DNA from: JANXYW01 sp031400455
GTDB taxonomy: Bacteria > Chloroflexota > Dehalococcoidia > DSTF01 > JACRBR01
Assembly: GCA_031400455.1 (NCBI GenBank)
Contig: JANNPX010000010.1
Location: 43,180-107,179 of the forward strand
Direction of reading: 5' to 3'
DNA: 64,000 nucleotides
Part shown: in pieces, positions 1 to 8,192 of the stretch
Layout of the letters: every line of letters starts with the position of its first letter
Position numbering within the stretch: position 1 is the stretch's first letter
Position numbers and translations under genes: made by a program
The notes under the pieces: generated by a model
What the model saw: only the letters and a program-made list of their open reading frames with translations
Told to the model about the DNA's origin: nothing
Databases searched by the model: none

Positions 1-161
1 TGCGGTTCGGGCTGGAAGACGGGCGGAGCCGGACGCTGGAGGAAGTGGGCCGCGAGTTTCAGGTGACACGCGAGCGGATCCGGCAGATTGAGGCGAAGGC
101 GCTGCGCAAGTTGCGGCACCCGTCGCGCAGCAAGAAGCTCAAGGACTATCTGGACTACTAG
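1..161 (+). CDS. RNA polymerase primary sigma factor, C-terminal end (partial)
   Basis: Only the last 52 codons are inside the window, reading from base 3 and ending at a TAG at 159-161. The peptide contains TLEEVGREFQVTRERIRQIE, the helix-turn-helix of sigma region 4.2 that reads the -35 promoter element, followed by the basic ALRKLRHPSRSKKLKDYL tail typical of RpoD/SigA. A housekeeping sigma factor is more likely than an alternative one because the tail closely follows the primary-sigma pattern, but the rest of the protein lies upstream and cannot be checked. A hairpin follows 26 bases after the stop. Confidence 0.88.
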   Translation, partial: RFGLEDGRSRTLEEVGREFQVTRERIRQIEAKALRKLRHPSRSKKLKDYLDY

Positions 162-186
162 GCGGGCGGGTGGCCCTAACCCCCGG

Positions 187-209
187 CCCCTTCCCCGAGT
201 GGGAAGGGG
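187..209 (+). terminator. Hairpin after the sigma factor gene
   Basis: A perfect 9-bp stem (CCCCTTCCC at 187-195 with GGGAAGGGG at 201-209) around a 5-base loop lies just downstream of the sigma factor stop. There is no clear T-tract, so it may be an inefficient terminator or an intergenic palindrome. Confidence 0.45.
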
Positions 210-243
210 AGCCTAGTACGGGTGCCGATCTGGCGGGCGGTGT

Positions 244-270
244 AGATTCTTCGCTTCGCTCTGAATGACA
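244..270. repeat. Dispersed repeat end (single copy of a 27-bp arm)
   Basis: This stretch (containing CTTCGCTTCGCTCTGAATGA) matches, with a few differences, the arms of the elements at 56441-56529 and 57213-57322. Here only one arm is seen, so it is a solo end or decayed copy. It lies in the leader region of the FmdB gene. Confidence 0.5.
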
Positions 271-310
271 CGCTGGCTTGCTACGATGGACTGAGTGAGG
301 AGGCAGGCTG

Positions 311-541
311 ATGCCGCTGTACGAGTACTACTGTCCGAAATGCGCGTCGAAGTACGAGCTGTTGCGGCCGATGGGGCGCAGCGATGAGGCGGGCACGTGC
401 CCCAAGGGGCATGGCGGCGGCGCGCGCACGCTGTCGATGTTCGCTGCTGTGGCGAAAGGCGAGGGCTCGGTCGGCATGATGGATGCGCCGGCGGGTGGCG
501 GTGGTTGCTGCGGTGGCGGTGGGTGCGCCTGTGGGAACTGA
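311..541 (+). CDS. FmdB-type zinc ribbon protein
   Basis: A 76-residue protein opening with MPLYEYYCPKCASKYELL, the standard start of the FmdB regulatory zinc ribbon family, with CxxC at residues 8-11 and a second Cys in TCPKGH. The C-terminus is a Gly/Cys run with CCGGGGCACGN that could hold another metal. A GAGGAGGCAG Shine-Dalgarno stretch precedes the ATG. The family's biochemical role is poorly defined; it was named from formamidase operons. It stands alone here, between the sigma factor and the convergent reductase gene, so context gives no further clue. Identification of the family is firm, function is not. Confidence 0.85.
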   Translation: MPLYEYYCPKCASKYELLRPMGRSDEAGTCPKGHGGGARTLSMFAAVAKGEGSVGMMDAPAGGGGCCGGGGCACGN

Positions 542-576
542 TCGCGCGTAGTCTGTAGTCTTGTCTTGCACACACC

Positions 577-600
577 AGGGGCGCACAGCCGTGCGCCTCT
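577..600. terminator. Bidirectional hairpin between convergent genes
   Basis: AGGGGCGCAC (577-586), a 4-base loop, then GTGCGCCTCT (591-600) give a 10-bp stem with one wobble. It sits between the FmdB gene and the convergent reductase gene, so it can serve both. It resembles the GTAGGGGC...GCCCCTAC intergenic palindromes seen elsewhere in the window. Confidence 0.5.
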
Positions 601-615
601 ACCCATGCCCTCTAT

Positions 616-3300
616 CTAACACCGCGTATAGCCGCAGTTGCGGCACGTCATGCAGCCTTCTGAGTAGACGAGGATGGCGCCGCAGTCGGGGCAGCCGATG
701 CCCGTGCTGGTAGCAGCCGCTGGCGGGTGCGCCGATGCCAGCGCGGCGCGCGGTGTAGTCGTGGTGATCGCAGCGGCGGCCTGCTTCTTGGCGCGGCCGC
801 GGTGCTTCGCTGCCGGCGGTTCTTCGATCACTGTCCCGAGGAAGCGCAGCTCCATCCAGCGGAAGATGTAGTCGACCAGCGACGACGCCGTCGGGATGGC
901 GGGATTGCCGGTGAGGCCCGCCGGCTCGAAGTGGACGCCGCGGAACTTCGAGCTGAGGTTCTGTAGCGGCACGCCGTACTGCAGGGCGACGGACGTCAGT
1001 ACCGCAACGGAGTCCATGAGGCCGCGGATGGTCGAGCCTTCCTTCGAAATGTTGACGAAGATCTCGCCCGGCGTGCCTTCGTCGTAGAGGCCGACCGTCA
1101 GATAGCCCTCCTGCTCGCCCACGCGGAACTTGTGCGTGATGGATTGCCGCTCGTCGGGGAGGTGACGGCGATACGGCGCGCCCGCGGGCCGGGGCGCCGT
1201 CGATGCGAGCGGCACGGGGTGCGTGGCTGATGCGATCAGTTCGGTGACGCCGAGCGCGATCTCGGCCGCGACGGCTTCTGCCTGCTCGGGCCCGCGTGCG
1301 GTGGCGTGCGAGAGCACCTGGTGATCGCGCGAGCCGTCGCGGTACACCGTGATGCCCTTGCAGCCTTCGCGGTACGCCAGCATGTACGCGTTCTCGACAT
1401 CGGCGATCGTGGCGTCGTTGCGGAAGTTGATCGTCTTGCTGACCGCGTTGTCGGTGTGGCGCTGGAATGCGGCCTGCATGCGCACGTGCCATTCGGGGGC
1501 GATGTCGTGCGACGTGCGGAAGACGTCTTTCGCCCACGCCGGCACGTCGGCGCGCTCGGCGAGTGGCCCGCCTTCGGCGAGATACGCGACGAGCTGGTCG
1601 CTGTAGAAGCCTTCACTCTCGGCCATGGCGCGGAAGGTGCGGTTGACCTCGGGCAGCTGTGTCGCCTTCGACGGATCCTTGCGGTCCAGATAGTGCTGAC
1701 GCATGAACGCGAGCGCGAAGGCGGGTTCGATGCCGCCGGAGCAGTCGGCGATGATGCTGAGCGTGCCGGTGGGCGCAACCGTCGTGCGCGTCGAGTTCCG
1801 GTAGCGCGGGCCGCCGCGGTTGTCGCCGGACGCCGGGTCGTAGATGGAACCGTGCCATGCGGGGAACACGCCGCGTTCGTTGGCCAGCTCGATGGATGCG
1901 CGATCGGCGCGGTCCTGGATGAATGACATCACGCGAGCGGCCAGCTCTATCGCTTCATCGGAGTCGTAGCGGATTCGCAGAGCGAAGAGCAGGTCGGCCC
2001 ATCCCATGACGCCGAGCCCGATCTTGCGCGTCTGCTTCGTCATCTCATCGATCTGCGTGATGGGGTAGCGGTTCTGCTCGATGACGTCATCGAGGAAGCG
2101 CACGCAGATCGGGATCGCCTCGGCCAGCGCATCCCAGTTGAGCGCCGGTGTCGGCGTTGACGCGCGCTTACCGTTGCGGGCGCGCGGTGTCGGCGCTGGT
2201 TCCGCCGTCACGAACCGGGCGAGATTGATCGAGCCGAGGTTGCAGGATTCGTACGGGAGGAGCGGCTGCTCGCCACACGGATTTGTCGCTTCGATGCGGC
2301 CTAGCTGCGGCGTGGGGTTGTCGCGGTTGATGCGGTCGAGGAAGACGAGGCCGGGATCGCCGTTCTTCCAGGCGTTCTCGACGAGCTGACGGAAGATGGT
2401 GCGTGCATCGGCCTGGCGGACAACCTTGTGCGTGCGCGGGTTGATGAGGTCATACGATTCGCCGCGTTCGACCGCTGCCATGAACCGCTCGGTGACGGCC
2501 ACGCTGATGTTGAAGTTCTGCAGGGCCGTCATGTCGGATTTAACGTTGATGAACGATTCGATATCGGGATGGTCGACGCTGAGCATCGCCATGTTGGCGC
2601 CGCGGCGCGTGCCGCCCTGCTTGATCGATTCGGTGGCGGCGTCATAGACGCGCATGAACGAGACGGGACCGCTGGCGGTACCGCCGGTCGACGCGACGAT
2701 ATCGCCGGCCGGGCGCAGGCGGCTGAATGCGAAGCCGGTGCCGCCGCCGCTCTGGTGGATGAGCGCGGTGTCCTTGAGGGACTCAAAGATCGCTTCCATC
2801 GAGTCCTCGACGGGGAGGACGAAGCACGCGGAGAGCTGCTGCATCGCGCGGCCGGCATTGCCGAGCGTCGGCGAGTTGGGCAGGAAGCGCAGCGAGGTCA
2901 TCAGGTCGTAGAAGCGCGCTTCGTAGGCGGCGACCGTCGCGTCGGTTTGCGGTGGCGGCACGAACTTCGCCTCGGCGAGGGCGATGTTGTGAGCGACGCG
3001 GCGGAAGAGCTGCTCTGGCGTCTCGGCGAGCTTGCCGCGCGCGTCCTTCGCGAGATAGCGGCGCTCGAGCACGATTCGGCCGTTGTCGGACAGCGCGGTC
3101 GTGGATGCGGACGGCCGTCTTCTCGAGGAGCCCGCCCTGGCCGCTGGCGCTTTGGCTGGCGTCGCCTTGGCCGCGGATGTGCGGGTTGGCGTGGGCGGCT
3201 GCGTGCGCGCGACACCGTGGCCGGAGCGGGCGTTCTTCGACCCGGACGTGCTGAGCCAAGCGGGGGGGCGGGGGCGATCGCCTTCAGCCATGGCCCCCAT
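616..3300 (-). CDS. nrdJ: Adenosylcobalamin-dependent ribonucleoside-diphosphate reductase
   Basis: Class II ribonucleotide reductase of 894 residues, converting ribonucleotides to deoxyribonucleotides with a B12-generated radical and no oxygen requirement. Visible signatures: SACFVLPVEDS near residue 160, the active-site loop NPCGEQPLLPYESCNLGSIN with catalytic Cys342 and Glu344, and a C-terminal Cys cluster (GCPDCG, CMTCRNCGYTRC) at about 868-893, which matches the zinc-binding, redox-shuttling tail of the long NrdJ form. The first 70 residues are Pro/Ala/Arg-rich and probably disordered. The start could be the ATG at 3300 or the in-frame ATG at 3291. No cobalamin riboswitch is visible upstream. 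The gene is monocistronic, and its stop faces the FmdB gene. Confidence 0.95.
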   Translation of the reverse strand: MGAMAEGDRPRPPAWLSTSGSKNARSGHGVARTQPPTPTRTSAAKATPAKAPAARAGSSRRRPSASTTALSDNGRIVLERRYLAKDARGKLAETPEQLFRRVAHNIALAEAKFVPPPQTDATVAAYEARFYDLMTSLRFLPNSPTLGNAGRAMQQLSACFVLPVEDSMEAIFESLKDTALIHQSGGGTGFAFSRLRPAGDIVASTGGTASGPVSFMRVYDAATESIKQGGTRRGANMAMLSVDHPDIESFINVKSDMTALQNFNISVAVTERFMAAVERGESYDLINPRTHKVVRQADARTIFRQLVENAWKNGDPGLVFLDRINRDNPTPQLGRIEATNPCGEQPLLPYESCNLGSINLARFVTAEPAPTPRARNGKRASTPTPALNWDALAEAIPICVRFLDDVIEQNRYPITQIDEMTKQTRKIGLGVMGWADLLFALRIRYDSDEAIELAARVMSFIQDRADRASIELANERGVFPAWHGSIYDPASGDNRGGPRYRNSTRTTVAPTGTLSIIADCSGGIEPAFALAFMRQHYLDRKDPSKATQLPEVNRTFRAMAESEGFYSDQLVAYLAEGGPLAERADVPAWAKDVFRTSHDIAPEWHVRMQAAFQRHTDNAVSKTINFRNDATIADVENAYMLAYREGCKGITVYRDGSRDHQVLSHATARGPEQAEAVAAEIALGVTELIASATHPVPLASTAPRPAGAPYRRHLPDERQSITHKFRVGEQEGYLTVGLYDEGTPGEIFVNISKEGSTIRGLMDSVAVLTSVALQYGVPLQNLSSKFRGVHFEPAGLTGNPAIPTASSLVDYIFRWMELRFLGTVIEEPPAAKHRGRAKKQAAAAITTTTPRAALASAHPPAAATSTGIGCPDCGAILVYSEGCMTCRNCGYTRC

Positions 3301-3464
3301 TGTACCAGATTAGAACGTTTGTGCGGCGGGGCTCCGCACGATTTCTGCTGGGCTCCGTAACGCCCGTCAAGTTGCCCCGTTGTTGGTCTTGACAGGACAG
3401 AAAGAAAACGGTGTCGGGCGTCAAGACTGGCGGGCCGGGGCCAGGATGGAAGAGGAGCACGAGG

Positions 3465-4814
3465 ATGTTGGACCCCCGCCGATTCGGAATGAACTTTAGC
3501 CGTGTGCTACCGGCGTTTGGGCTGGCAGGCGTCATGGTTGCCGCGCTCTTCACGCTCGTCGTGGGCACTGCGTCCGCGCACAACATCGCCGCAACCGTCA
3601 CCTCCAACTGCAACGGCTGGACGTACTCGGCGCGCTACGAGAACGGCGGGTCGAGCGGCAGCAGCAACAACCGGCTCGTGATCGTGGACGTGAGCATCGG
3701 CGGGAACGTGATCAAGGAGTACCACTACTTCGACACGCTGACCACGCACCCGGCGGCGCCCGCCGGCTTCACGGTGACCGACCACGCTGTCACGAACACC
3801 TTCACGCTCCTTTCGCTCTCCGGCTCGACGTTCCCGGCGGCGACGAGTGGCAGTATCAAGGTCTACGACGGCGGATCGACCTCGAGCCCGAGCAGCGACC
3901 CGGCGTACGACCGCTTGCTGACTTCGTACTCGCTCGTCCCGATTCCGAGCATCAGCAATCCGAAGCACTGCACGACGCCGACGAGTACACCAGTCCCGTC
4001 GTCGACGGCAGGTGTCACGCAGACGCCGGCACACACTGTGACGACGACGCCGAGCGTCGTTCCTTCGTCCACGAACACACCGACGGAGACTCCGACCAAC
4101 ACGCCAACCGAGACGCCGACCGACGTCCCGACGGAGACGCCGACCAACACGCCGACCGAGACTCCGACCGAGACACCGACGGAAACGCCGACGGAAACGC
4201 CGACGAACACACCGACCGAAACGCCGACGGAGACGCCGACGGAGACCCCGACGAACACGCCGACCGAAACGCCCACGGACACGCCGACCGAGACAGCGAC
4301 GGCGGAACCGACGCGGACGAAGACGGCCGTGCCGACGGCCAGCAGCACGCCCGAGCCGTCCGCCACAAACACGCCGGAACCGACGAACACGCCCGTGACC
4401 GAGACGGCCACCCCGGAAGTGACGGTGACGAAGACGGCCGTACCGACCGTGACCCGCACAGTCGAGCCGTCCGTGACCAGCACGAGCACGCCGGTTGCGA
4501 CGAGCACGACTACGCCGCCGGCCACGAGCACGAGCACGACGACGCCGCCGGCCACGAGCACGCCGCCAGCCACGCGCACCAGCACGAAGACGCCCGTCGC
4601 GACGAGCACGTCCATCCCGCCGTCCTCGACACCCACGGAGGCAAGCAACGTGCTGGGTGTCCAGACATCACCGGAACTGCCTTCGGCTCTGCCCGACGCG
4701 GGGTACGGAACCGTCCAGAGCACGTCCGGGCGGCTGATGCTGGGGCTCATGTTCTTCATCGGAGTGACCGCGCTGCTGGTTGTCGCAGCGAAGCTTCGAC
4801 GGGACCTCGAGTAG
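3465..4814 (+). CDS. Thr/Pro-rich surface protein with LPDAG C-terminal anchor
   Basis: A 449-residue secreted protein. The ATG at 3465 is chosen over an in-frame GTG at 3411 because AGAGGAG lies 8 nt upstream. A signal peptide (residues 1-36, cleavage after TASA) leads a roughly 140-residue beta-rich domain with Cys near each end. Then comes a long stalk, about residues 185-390, of TPTETPT-type repeats. At the end are LPDAG (409-413), a hydrophobic helix (about 422-442) and a basic RRDLE tail. This order is that of a sortase-anchored wall protein, although LPDAG is not the usual LPxTG. No sortase is in the window. The N-terminal domain is unrecognised; adhesin or matrix roles are only plausible. 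It resembles the protein at 50592-51650. Confidence 0.8.
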   Translation: MLDPRRFGMNFSRVLPAFGLAGVMVAALFTLVVGTASAHNIAATVTSNCNGWTYSARYENGGSSGSSNNRLVIVDVSIGGNVIKEYHYFDTLTTHPAAPAGFTVTDHAVTNTFTLLSLSGSTFPAATSGSIKVYDGGSTSSPSSDPAYDRLLTSYSLVPIPSISNPKHCTTPTSTPVPSSTAGVTQTPAHTVTTTPSVVPSSTNTPTETPTNTPTETPTDVPTETPTNTPTETPTETPTETPTETPTNTPTETPTETPTETPTNTPTETPTDTPTETATAEPTRTKTAVPTASSTPEPSATNTPEPTNTPVTETATPEVTVTKTAVPTVTRTVEPSVTSTSTPVATSTTTPPATSTSTTTPPATSTPPATRTSTKTPVATSTSIPPSSTPTEASNVLGVQTSPELPSALPDAGYGTVQSTSGRLMLGLMFFIGVTALLVVAAKLRRDLE

Positions 4815-4839
4815 CCTCGAAACAAGCGCTGAACCCCAG

Positions 4840-4872
4840 GACGCCGCCGGATTTCCACCCGGCGGCGTCTTT
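4840..4872 (+). terminator. Intrinsic terminator of the surface protein gene
   Basis: A perfect 11-bp stem (GACGCCGCCGG 4840-4850 with CCGGCGGCGTC 4859-4869), 8-base loop, followed by TTT. It lies 25 nt after the stop codon and is a good Rho-independent terminator. Confidence 0.8.
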
Positions 4873-4956
4873 ACGTCCGGCGTGATCGTAAGCGGCGGAT
4901 CGCGCAGGATGAGGGTCGAATCCGACAACCCATATCTAGTCGAGAGGACGTCTACG

Positions 4957-5259
4957 ATGATCGCGGTGATCGCCAAGCTGACCGTGCAAGAAGGTAAGGA
5001 AGACGAGTTCAAGGCGGCGGGCGCCGAGATGATCGCCGCCGTGAAGGCGAACGAGCAGGGGCGCACCCTTCAGTACTCGCTGACGCAGAACAAGAAGGCC
5101 TCGACAGAGTTCTTCTTCATCGAAGCGTATGCCGATGACGAAGCGATGGCGGAGCACGGCAAGACGCCGCACATGGCTGCCTTCGGCGGAAAGATCGGCG
5201 CGCTGCTGGCGGGCCGCCCGGAGATCACGCGGCTGGACCCGATCGCGTCGATGAGCTAG
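4957..5259 (+). CDS. Antibiotic biosynthesis monooxygenase (ABM) domain protein
   Basis: A 100-residue single-domain protein with the ferredoxin-like dimeric alpha/beta-barrel pattern of the ABM family: MIAVIAKLTVQEGKEDEF, then SLTQNKKASTEFFFIEAY, then HGKTPHMAAF. The pattern matches the YgiN quinol-monooxygenase branch in length and motif order. The ATG at 4957 has GAGAGG about 9 nt upstream; the open frame extends further upstream, but that part includes the terminator of the preceding gene and is not coding. A role in quinone or small aromatic oxidation, or a detoxification role, is known for relatives but cannot be assigned here. It is monocistronic. Confidence 0.8.
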   Translation: MIAVIAKLTVQEGKEDEFKAAGAEMIAAVKANEQGRTLQYSLTQNKKASTEFFFIEAYADDEAMAEHGKTPHMAAFGGKIGALLAGRPEITRLDPIASMS

Positions 5260-5281
5260 CGGACTGGAGATTGGTGACTGG

Positions 5282-5307
5282 GCGACGCGGGCTGAAGCCC
5301 GCGCTCC
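5282..5307. repeat. Dispersed GCGGGCTGAAGCCCGC palindrome
   Basis: Short inverted repeat (ACGCGGGCTGAAGCCCGCGC) lying in the gap between the ABM gene and the convergent L,D-transpeptidase gene. Close relatives occur at 22275-22298, 29287-29310, 39358-39383 and 47511-47530. It may also act as a bidirectional terminator. Confidence 0.6.
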
Positions 5308-5383
5308 GGTATATCGCCTGCCGCAGTATATCGCCCGCTATCAGTGAGTCGCCTCGTGACGAGCAGCGGGACGAGCAACGCCT

Positions 5384-6076
5384 CTAGTGGTGGACGTAGA
5401 CGGGCATGCCGACTTCGGCGAATGCGTACACCATGTCGGGCGCACCGGTGCGGATGCAGCCGTTGCTGATGCGGCCGGTTCCGGGATCGACGACGTTGCC
5501 AGCGGCGTCCTTCAGGAATGAGTGGAAGCCATTCGCCTTGTCGGGGTCGAAGCCGACCCAGTGGCTGATGTACGTGTCGTAGGGCGCGTCGTACACGAGG
5601 TCTTCGACCTTGTTGTGTACGTAAAACAACCCTGTCTGCGTCGACGCGTATTCGCCCGTGTCGACCTGTATGCCGACGCCGACGGGCGCGATCTCCTGTG
5701 TGACGGACGTGCCTTCCATGAGACGGACGGCGAACGTCGTGACGTCCACATCGATCCAGCGCCCCTCGCTGGGCGCGACGCTCCCGTCCGGCGTCAGCGG
5801 CGCCACCGCCGTTTCCACCCCGGCGGGTTCGTCGGTGGGCTCCGGTGCGCGTTCCTCTGCTGCGGTGCTGACCGCCTCCGGCGCGATAGTTCCCGTCGCC
5901 GGCGGCGCCTCCGGCTTGCCGCCGGTGCGGATAACGGCCGTGCTCGATGCAGCCGGCTCGATCGTGACACCGCCCTTCGCACCGGCATCGGATCCGGAGC
6001 CACATGCGGTGGCGGCGATCGCGAGGGCGAGCGTGCAGACGGCGATACATGTCATCACGGCGAAACGTGGCATCAA
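5384..6076 (-). CDS. Lipoprotein L,D-transpeptidase (YkuD domain)
   Basis: A 230-residue protein that would form or edit 3-3 cross-links in peptidoglycan outside the membrane. The N-terminus is a lipoprotein signal peptide with lipobox ATAC (Cys about residue 25), followed by a Pro/Ala-rich linker to about residue 100. The YkuD domain holds the conserved His of NGFHSFL and the active-site motif SNGCIRTG with Cys at about 207. The start ATG overlaps the stop of the upstream permease gene by 4 bases, so the two are translationally coupled. It is the last gene of the Fur-metal transporter operon, an uncommon partner, suggesting its expression rises when metal is scarce. Family assignment is firm; the regulatory link is inference. 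Confidence 0.88.
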   Translation of the reverse strand: MMPRFAVMTCIAVCTLALAIAATACGSGSDAGAKGGVTIEPAASSTAVIRTGGKPEAPPATGTIAPEAVSTAAEERAPEPTDEPAGVETAVAPLTPDGSVAPSEGRWIDVDVTTFAVRLMEGTSVTQEIAPVGVGIQVDTGEYASTQTGLFYVHNKVEDLVYDAPYDTYISHWVGFDPDKANGFHSFLKDAAGNVVDPGTGRISNGCIRTGAPDMVYAFAEVGMPVYVHH

Positions 6077-6996
6077 GTCGTGTGCGGGGCGCGGATCTCG
6101 GGCGATGCGAGGATGATCTCCGCTTCAGCCTCCGGCTCTGCCTGTAGCAGTTGCCGGCTGCGACGCGCCAGGCTCACGGGAATGATGCCATGCCGTGGCG
6201 CGAGCAGCCACGCGGCGAAGAACATTGCCGTGGCGGTCAGCACGATGACACCCCCCGCAGAAGTGTCGAGATGGTAGCCGATGAAGATACCGGCGACGCC
6301 GGCGAGCGCGCCGAGCGCCGAGGCGAGCGCGGCTGTTGGGACGAGGCGATCGGTGAAGAGCCGGGCGGTGGCAGCGGGCGTGATTAGCAGCGAGATCACG
6401 AGAATGTTGCCTACGGCTTTGAACGACACGACCACCGTCAGCGCGGTGAGTGCGAGCAGCAAGATGTCGAGCGCGACGACCGGCAGGCCCATGGCGCGCG
6501 CACCGGACGGGTCGAACGACGCCATCACGAGCAGGCGGCGCAAGATGATGACGGTGGCGACGACGGCTGCACCGACGGCGACGGTTAGCAGCACATCGCC
6601 TGTGTGCGCGCTGAGGGGATCGCCGAAGAGGATGCCTTCGAGTTCGTCGGCGTTGACCTCGTGATTGGTCAGGATGATGACGCCGAGCGCGAACGCCGCG
6701 GTGAAGATGACGCCGATCGATGTGTTATCGCGGACGCGCTGGTTGGCGGTGAGGACGCCCATGAGCGCGGCGGTGGCGAGTCCGGCGACGAGCGCGCCGA
6801 CGAGCAGGTTGCCACCGGCGAGGAAGGCGATGACGACGCCGGGAAAGATCGCGTGAGCGATCGCGTCACCGAGAAATCCGAGGCCACGCAGCACGATGAA
6901 CGTGCCGACTACACCGGCGATGATGGCGACGGCCGTGACGTCGATGAGGCCGCGCAGGAACGCCGCGTCGCTCAGTGGGTCAGTGATGATGTTCAT
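6073..6996 (-). CDS. Metal ABC transporter permease (ZnuB/MntB family)
   Basis: A 307-residue membrane protein with about eight or nine hydrophobic helices, starting MNIITDPLSDAAFLRGLI. It carries the family hallmark GFLGDAIAHAIFPGVVIAF near residues 40-58, a segment typical of Zn/Mn/Fe-chelate importers of the ZnuB-MntB-TroCD group. It forms the membrane channel driven by the ATPase encoded immediately upstream; the two genes overlap by 17 bases. Zinc or manganese cannot be told apart from this sequence alone. No periplasmic or lipoprotein substrate-binding gene (ZnuA/MntC type) is in the operon or anywhere in the window, so that subunit must be encoded elsewhere. Confidence 0.92.
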   Translation of the reverse strand: MNIITDPLSDAAFLRGLIDVTAVAIIAGVVGTFIVLRGLGFLGDAIAHAIFPGVVIAFLAGGNLLVGALVAGLATAALMGVLTANQRVRDNTSIGVIFTAAFALGVIILTNHEVNADELEGILFGDPLSAHTGDVLLTVAVGAAVVATVIILRRLLVMASFDPSGARAMGLPVVALDILLLALTALTVVVSFKAVGNILVISLLITPAATARLFTDRLVPTAALASALGALAGVAGIFIGYHLDTSAGGVIVLTATAMFFAAWLLAPRHGIIPVSLARRSRQLLQAEPEAEAEIILASPEIRAPHTT

Positions 6997-7705
6997 GGTG
7001 CTCCCCGCCTTCCATGGCGTGATGCTCGAAGTGCTCAGCGGCGATGGGATCGACGCGGCGGCGCAAGACGATCATCGACCCGCCGTGGATATCGGTGTGC
7101 GTGGCCTGCAGTACCACCTTGCCTTCGGCGCGCCACTCCTCGAACAGTTCGAGGATGCGGTCGTGGGTGGTTGCGTCGATGCCGGTCATCGGTTCGTCCA
7201 GCAGGATGACGTCGGACTCCTGCGCGATGGCGCGCGCGATGAAGGTGCGGCGCTGCTGGCCGCCGGACAGCTCGCGGATCTGGCGGCGAGCGAGATCGGC
7301 GATGCCGAGGCGCTCCATGGCGTGCAGTGCGACGTGATGGTCTTCCGCGGATGACGGGCGCAGCCACCCGGAGCGCGGGTAGCGGCCCATCATGACGACA
7401 TCGCGGACGGACACCGGGAACTCCCAGTCGACATCCTCGCGTTGTGGCACGTACGCGACATGGCGGCGCATGCGGTCGATTGGCTGATCGAAGAGCGTGA
7501 TCTCGCCGGCTGCGACGGGAATGAGCCCGGCGATCGCCTTCAGCAGCGTGCTCTTGCCCGAGCCGTTGGGTCCGATGATGCTCACGACCTGGCTGCGCGG
7601 GATATCGGCATCGACGTGGCTCAGCACCACGCGGCTGCCGTAGGCGATCGTGATATCGCGCAGCACGAGGCAACTCGCGTGGAGCGCCTCGTTGCCGGCG
7701 GGCAT
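6980..7705 (-). CDS. Metal ABC transporter ATP-binding protein with His-rich tail
   Basis: A 241-residue ATPase energising the adjacent permease. Walker A is GPNGSGKST, the signature is LSGGQQRR and Walker B is VILLDEP, in normal order and spacing. The last 14 residues (HHAMEGGEHHEHHH) are unusually rich in His and Glu and could bind the transported metal or sense its cytoplasmic level. The ATG at 7705 is preferred because homology to the family begins just after it (LVLRDITIAYGSR); the frame is open further upstream but overlaps the regulator gene. It is 16 nt downstream of the Fur-family gene and overlaps the permease start by 17 nt. Confidence 0.92.
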   Translation of the reverse strand: MPAGNEALHASCLVLRDITIAYGSRVVLSHVDADIPRSQVVSIIGPNGSGKSTLLKAIAGLIPVAAGEITLFDQPIDRMRRHVAYVPQREDVDWEFPVSVRDVVMMGRYPRSGWLRPSSAEDHHVALHAMERLGIADLARRQIRELSGGQQRRTFIARAIAQESDVILLDEPMTGIDATTHDRILELFEEWRAEGKVVLQATHTDIHGGSMIVLRRRVDPIAAEHFEHHAMEGGEHHEHHH

Positions 7706-7721
7706 CGTACTGCGAGCGAGC

Positions 7722-8159
7722 TCAGCCAACCGCGGCCACCTTCCGCTTGAGCAGGCGGCAAGCCTGGCAGCGGCCGTAGACCTCCAGCCAGTGGCGCTCG
7801 ATCTCGTAGCCGGTCGCCTTCGCGAGATCCTGTGTGAGCGACTGGACATCGCACTGGCTGAAATCTTCGACGCGGCCGCAATCGATACAGACGAGGTGGT
7901 GGTGGTGGCCGCGCGTGCTGACGCGATAGTGCATGGCGCCGTCATCGAGGATGACGCGGCAGACGATGTTCAGGTCGAGCAGGATCTTCATAGTGCGGAA
8001 GACCGTCGCGCGGCCCACCTTGCGCGTGACATGCAGCACGTCATCGACGGAGAAGTGCGCCGGCTGCGCCAGCACCGCATCGAGCACGCGGCGGCGGCTG
8101 GCGGTGATGCGGTGTCCGCGCAGTTCGAGGCGTTCGATGATGAGGTCGATGTCGGACAT
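7722..8159 (-). CDS. Fur-family metalloregulator (Zur-like)
   Basis: A 145-residue repressor with an N-terminal winged helix (HRITASRRRVLDAVL, DDVLHVTRKVGRATVFRTM) and a C-terminal dimerisation and metal domain (RGHHHHLVCIDCGRVEDF). Two CxxC pairs, CIDC and CQAC, are the usual structural zinc site. It heads a four-gene operon with a ZnuBC-type ABC pair and an L,D-transpeptidase, which suggests zinc or manganese control rather than iron. The ATG at 8159 has GAGG upstream and matches the family length; the frame extends further but into the promoter. A 7-1-7 palindrome in its own promoter points to autoregulation. The precise metal (Zur, Mur or Fur) is not settled by sequence. Confidence 0.9.
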   Translation of the reverse strand: MSDIDLIIERLELRGHRITASRRRVLDAVLAQPAHFSVDDVLHVTRKVGRATVFRTMKILLDLNIVCRVILDDGAMHYRVSTRGHHHHLVCIDCGRVEDFSQCDVQSLTQDLAKATGYEIERHWLEVYGRCQACRLLKRKVAAVG

Positions 8160-8192
8160 GGTTCCTCGCGCTCGGTATTGATATCGAGTCTC

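Noticed and set aside
3301..3464. Possible cobalamin riboswitch upstream of the B12-dependent reductase
   Set aside because: The 164-nt gap shows a small hairpin near 3321-3340 but no B12-box, and NrdJ is not usually under B12 control.
4063..4300. Periodic DNA in the surface protein gene that could suggest a CRISPR array
   Set aside because: The period is 6-9 bases and codes for Thr-Pro-Glu repeats; there are no unique spacers of 25-40 bases and no cas genes.
3863..4858. 331-residue antisense frame opposite the TPTETPT repeat region, reading as Val/Gly/Ser repeats
   Set aside because: It is a by-product of the GC-rich repeat on the plus strand. The plus frame has a signal peptide, a folded domain and an anchor, while the minus frame has no ribosome site or conserved motif.
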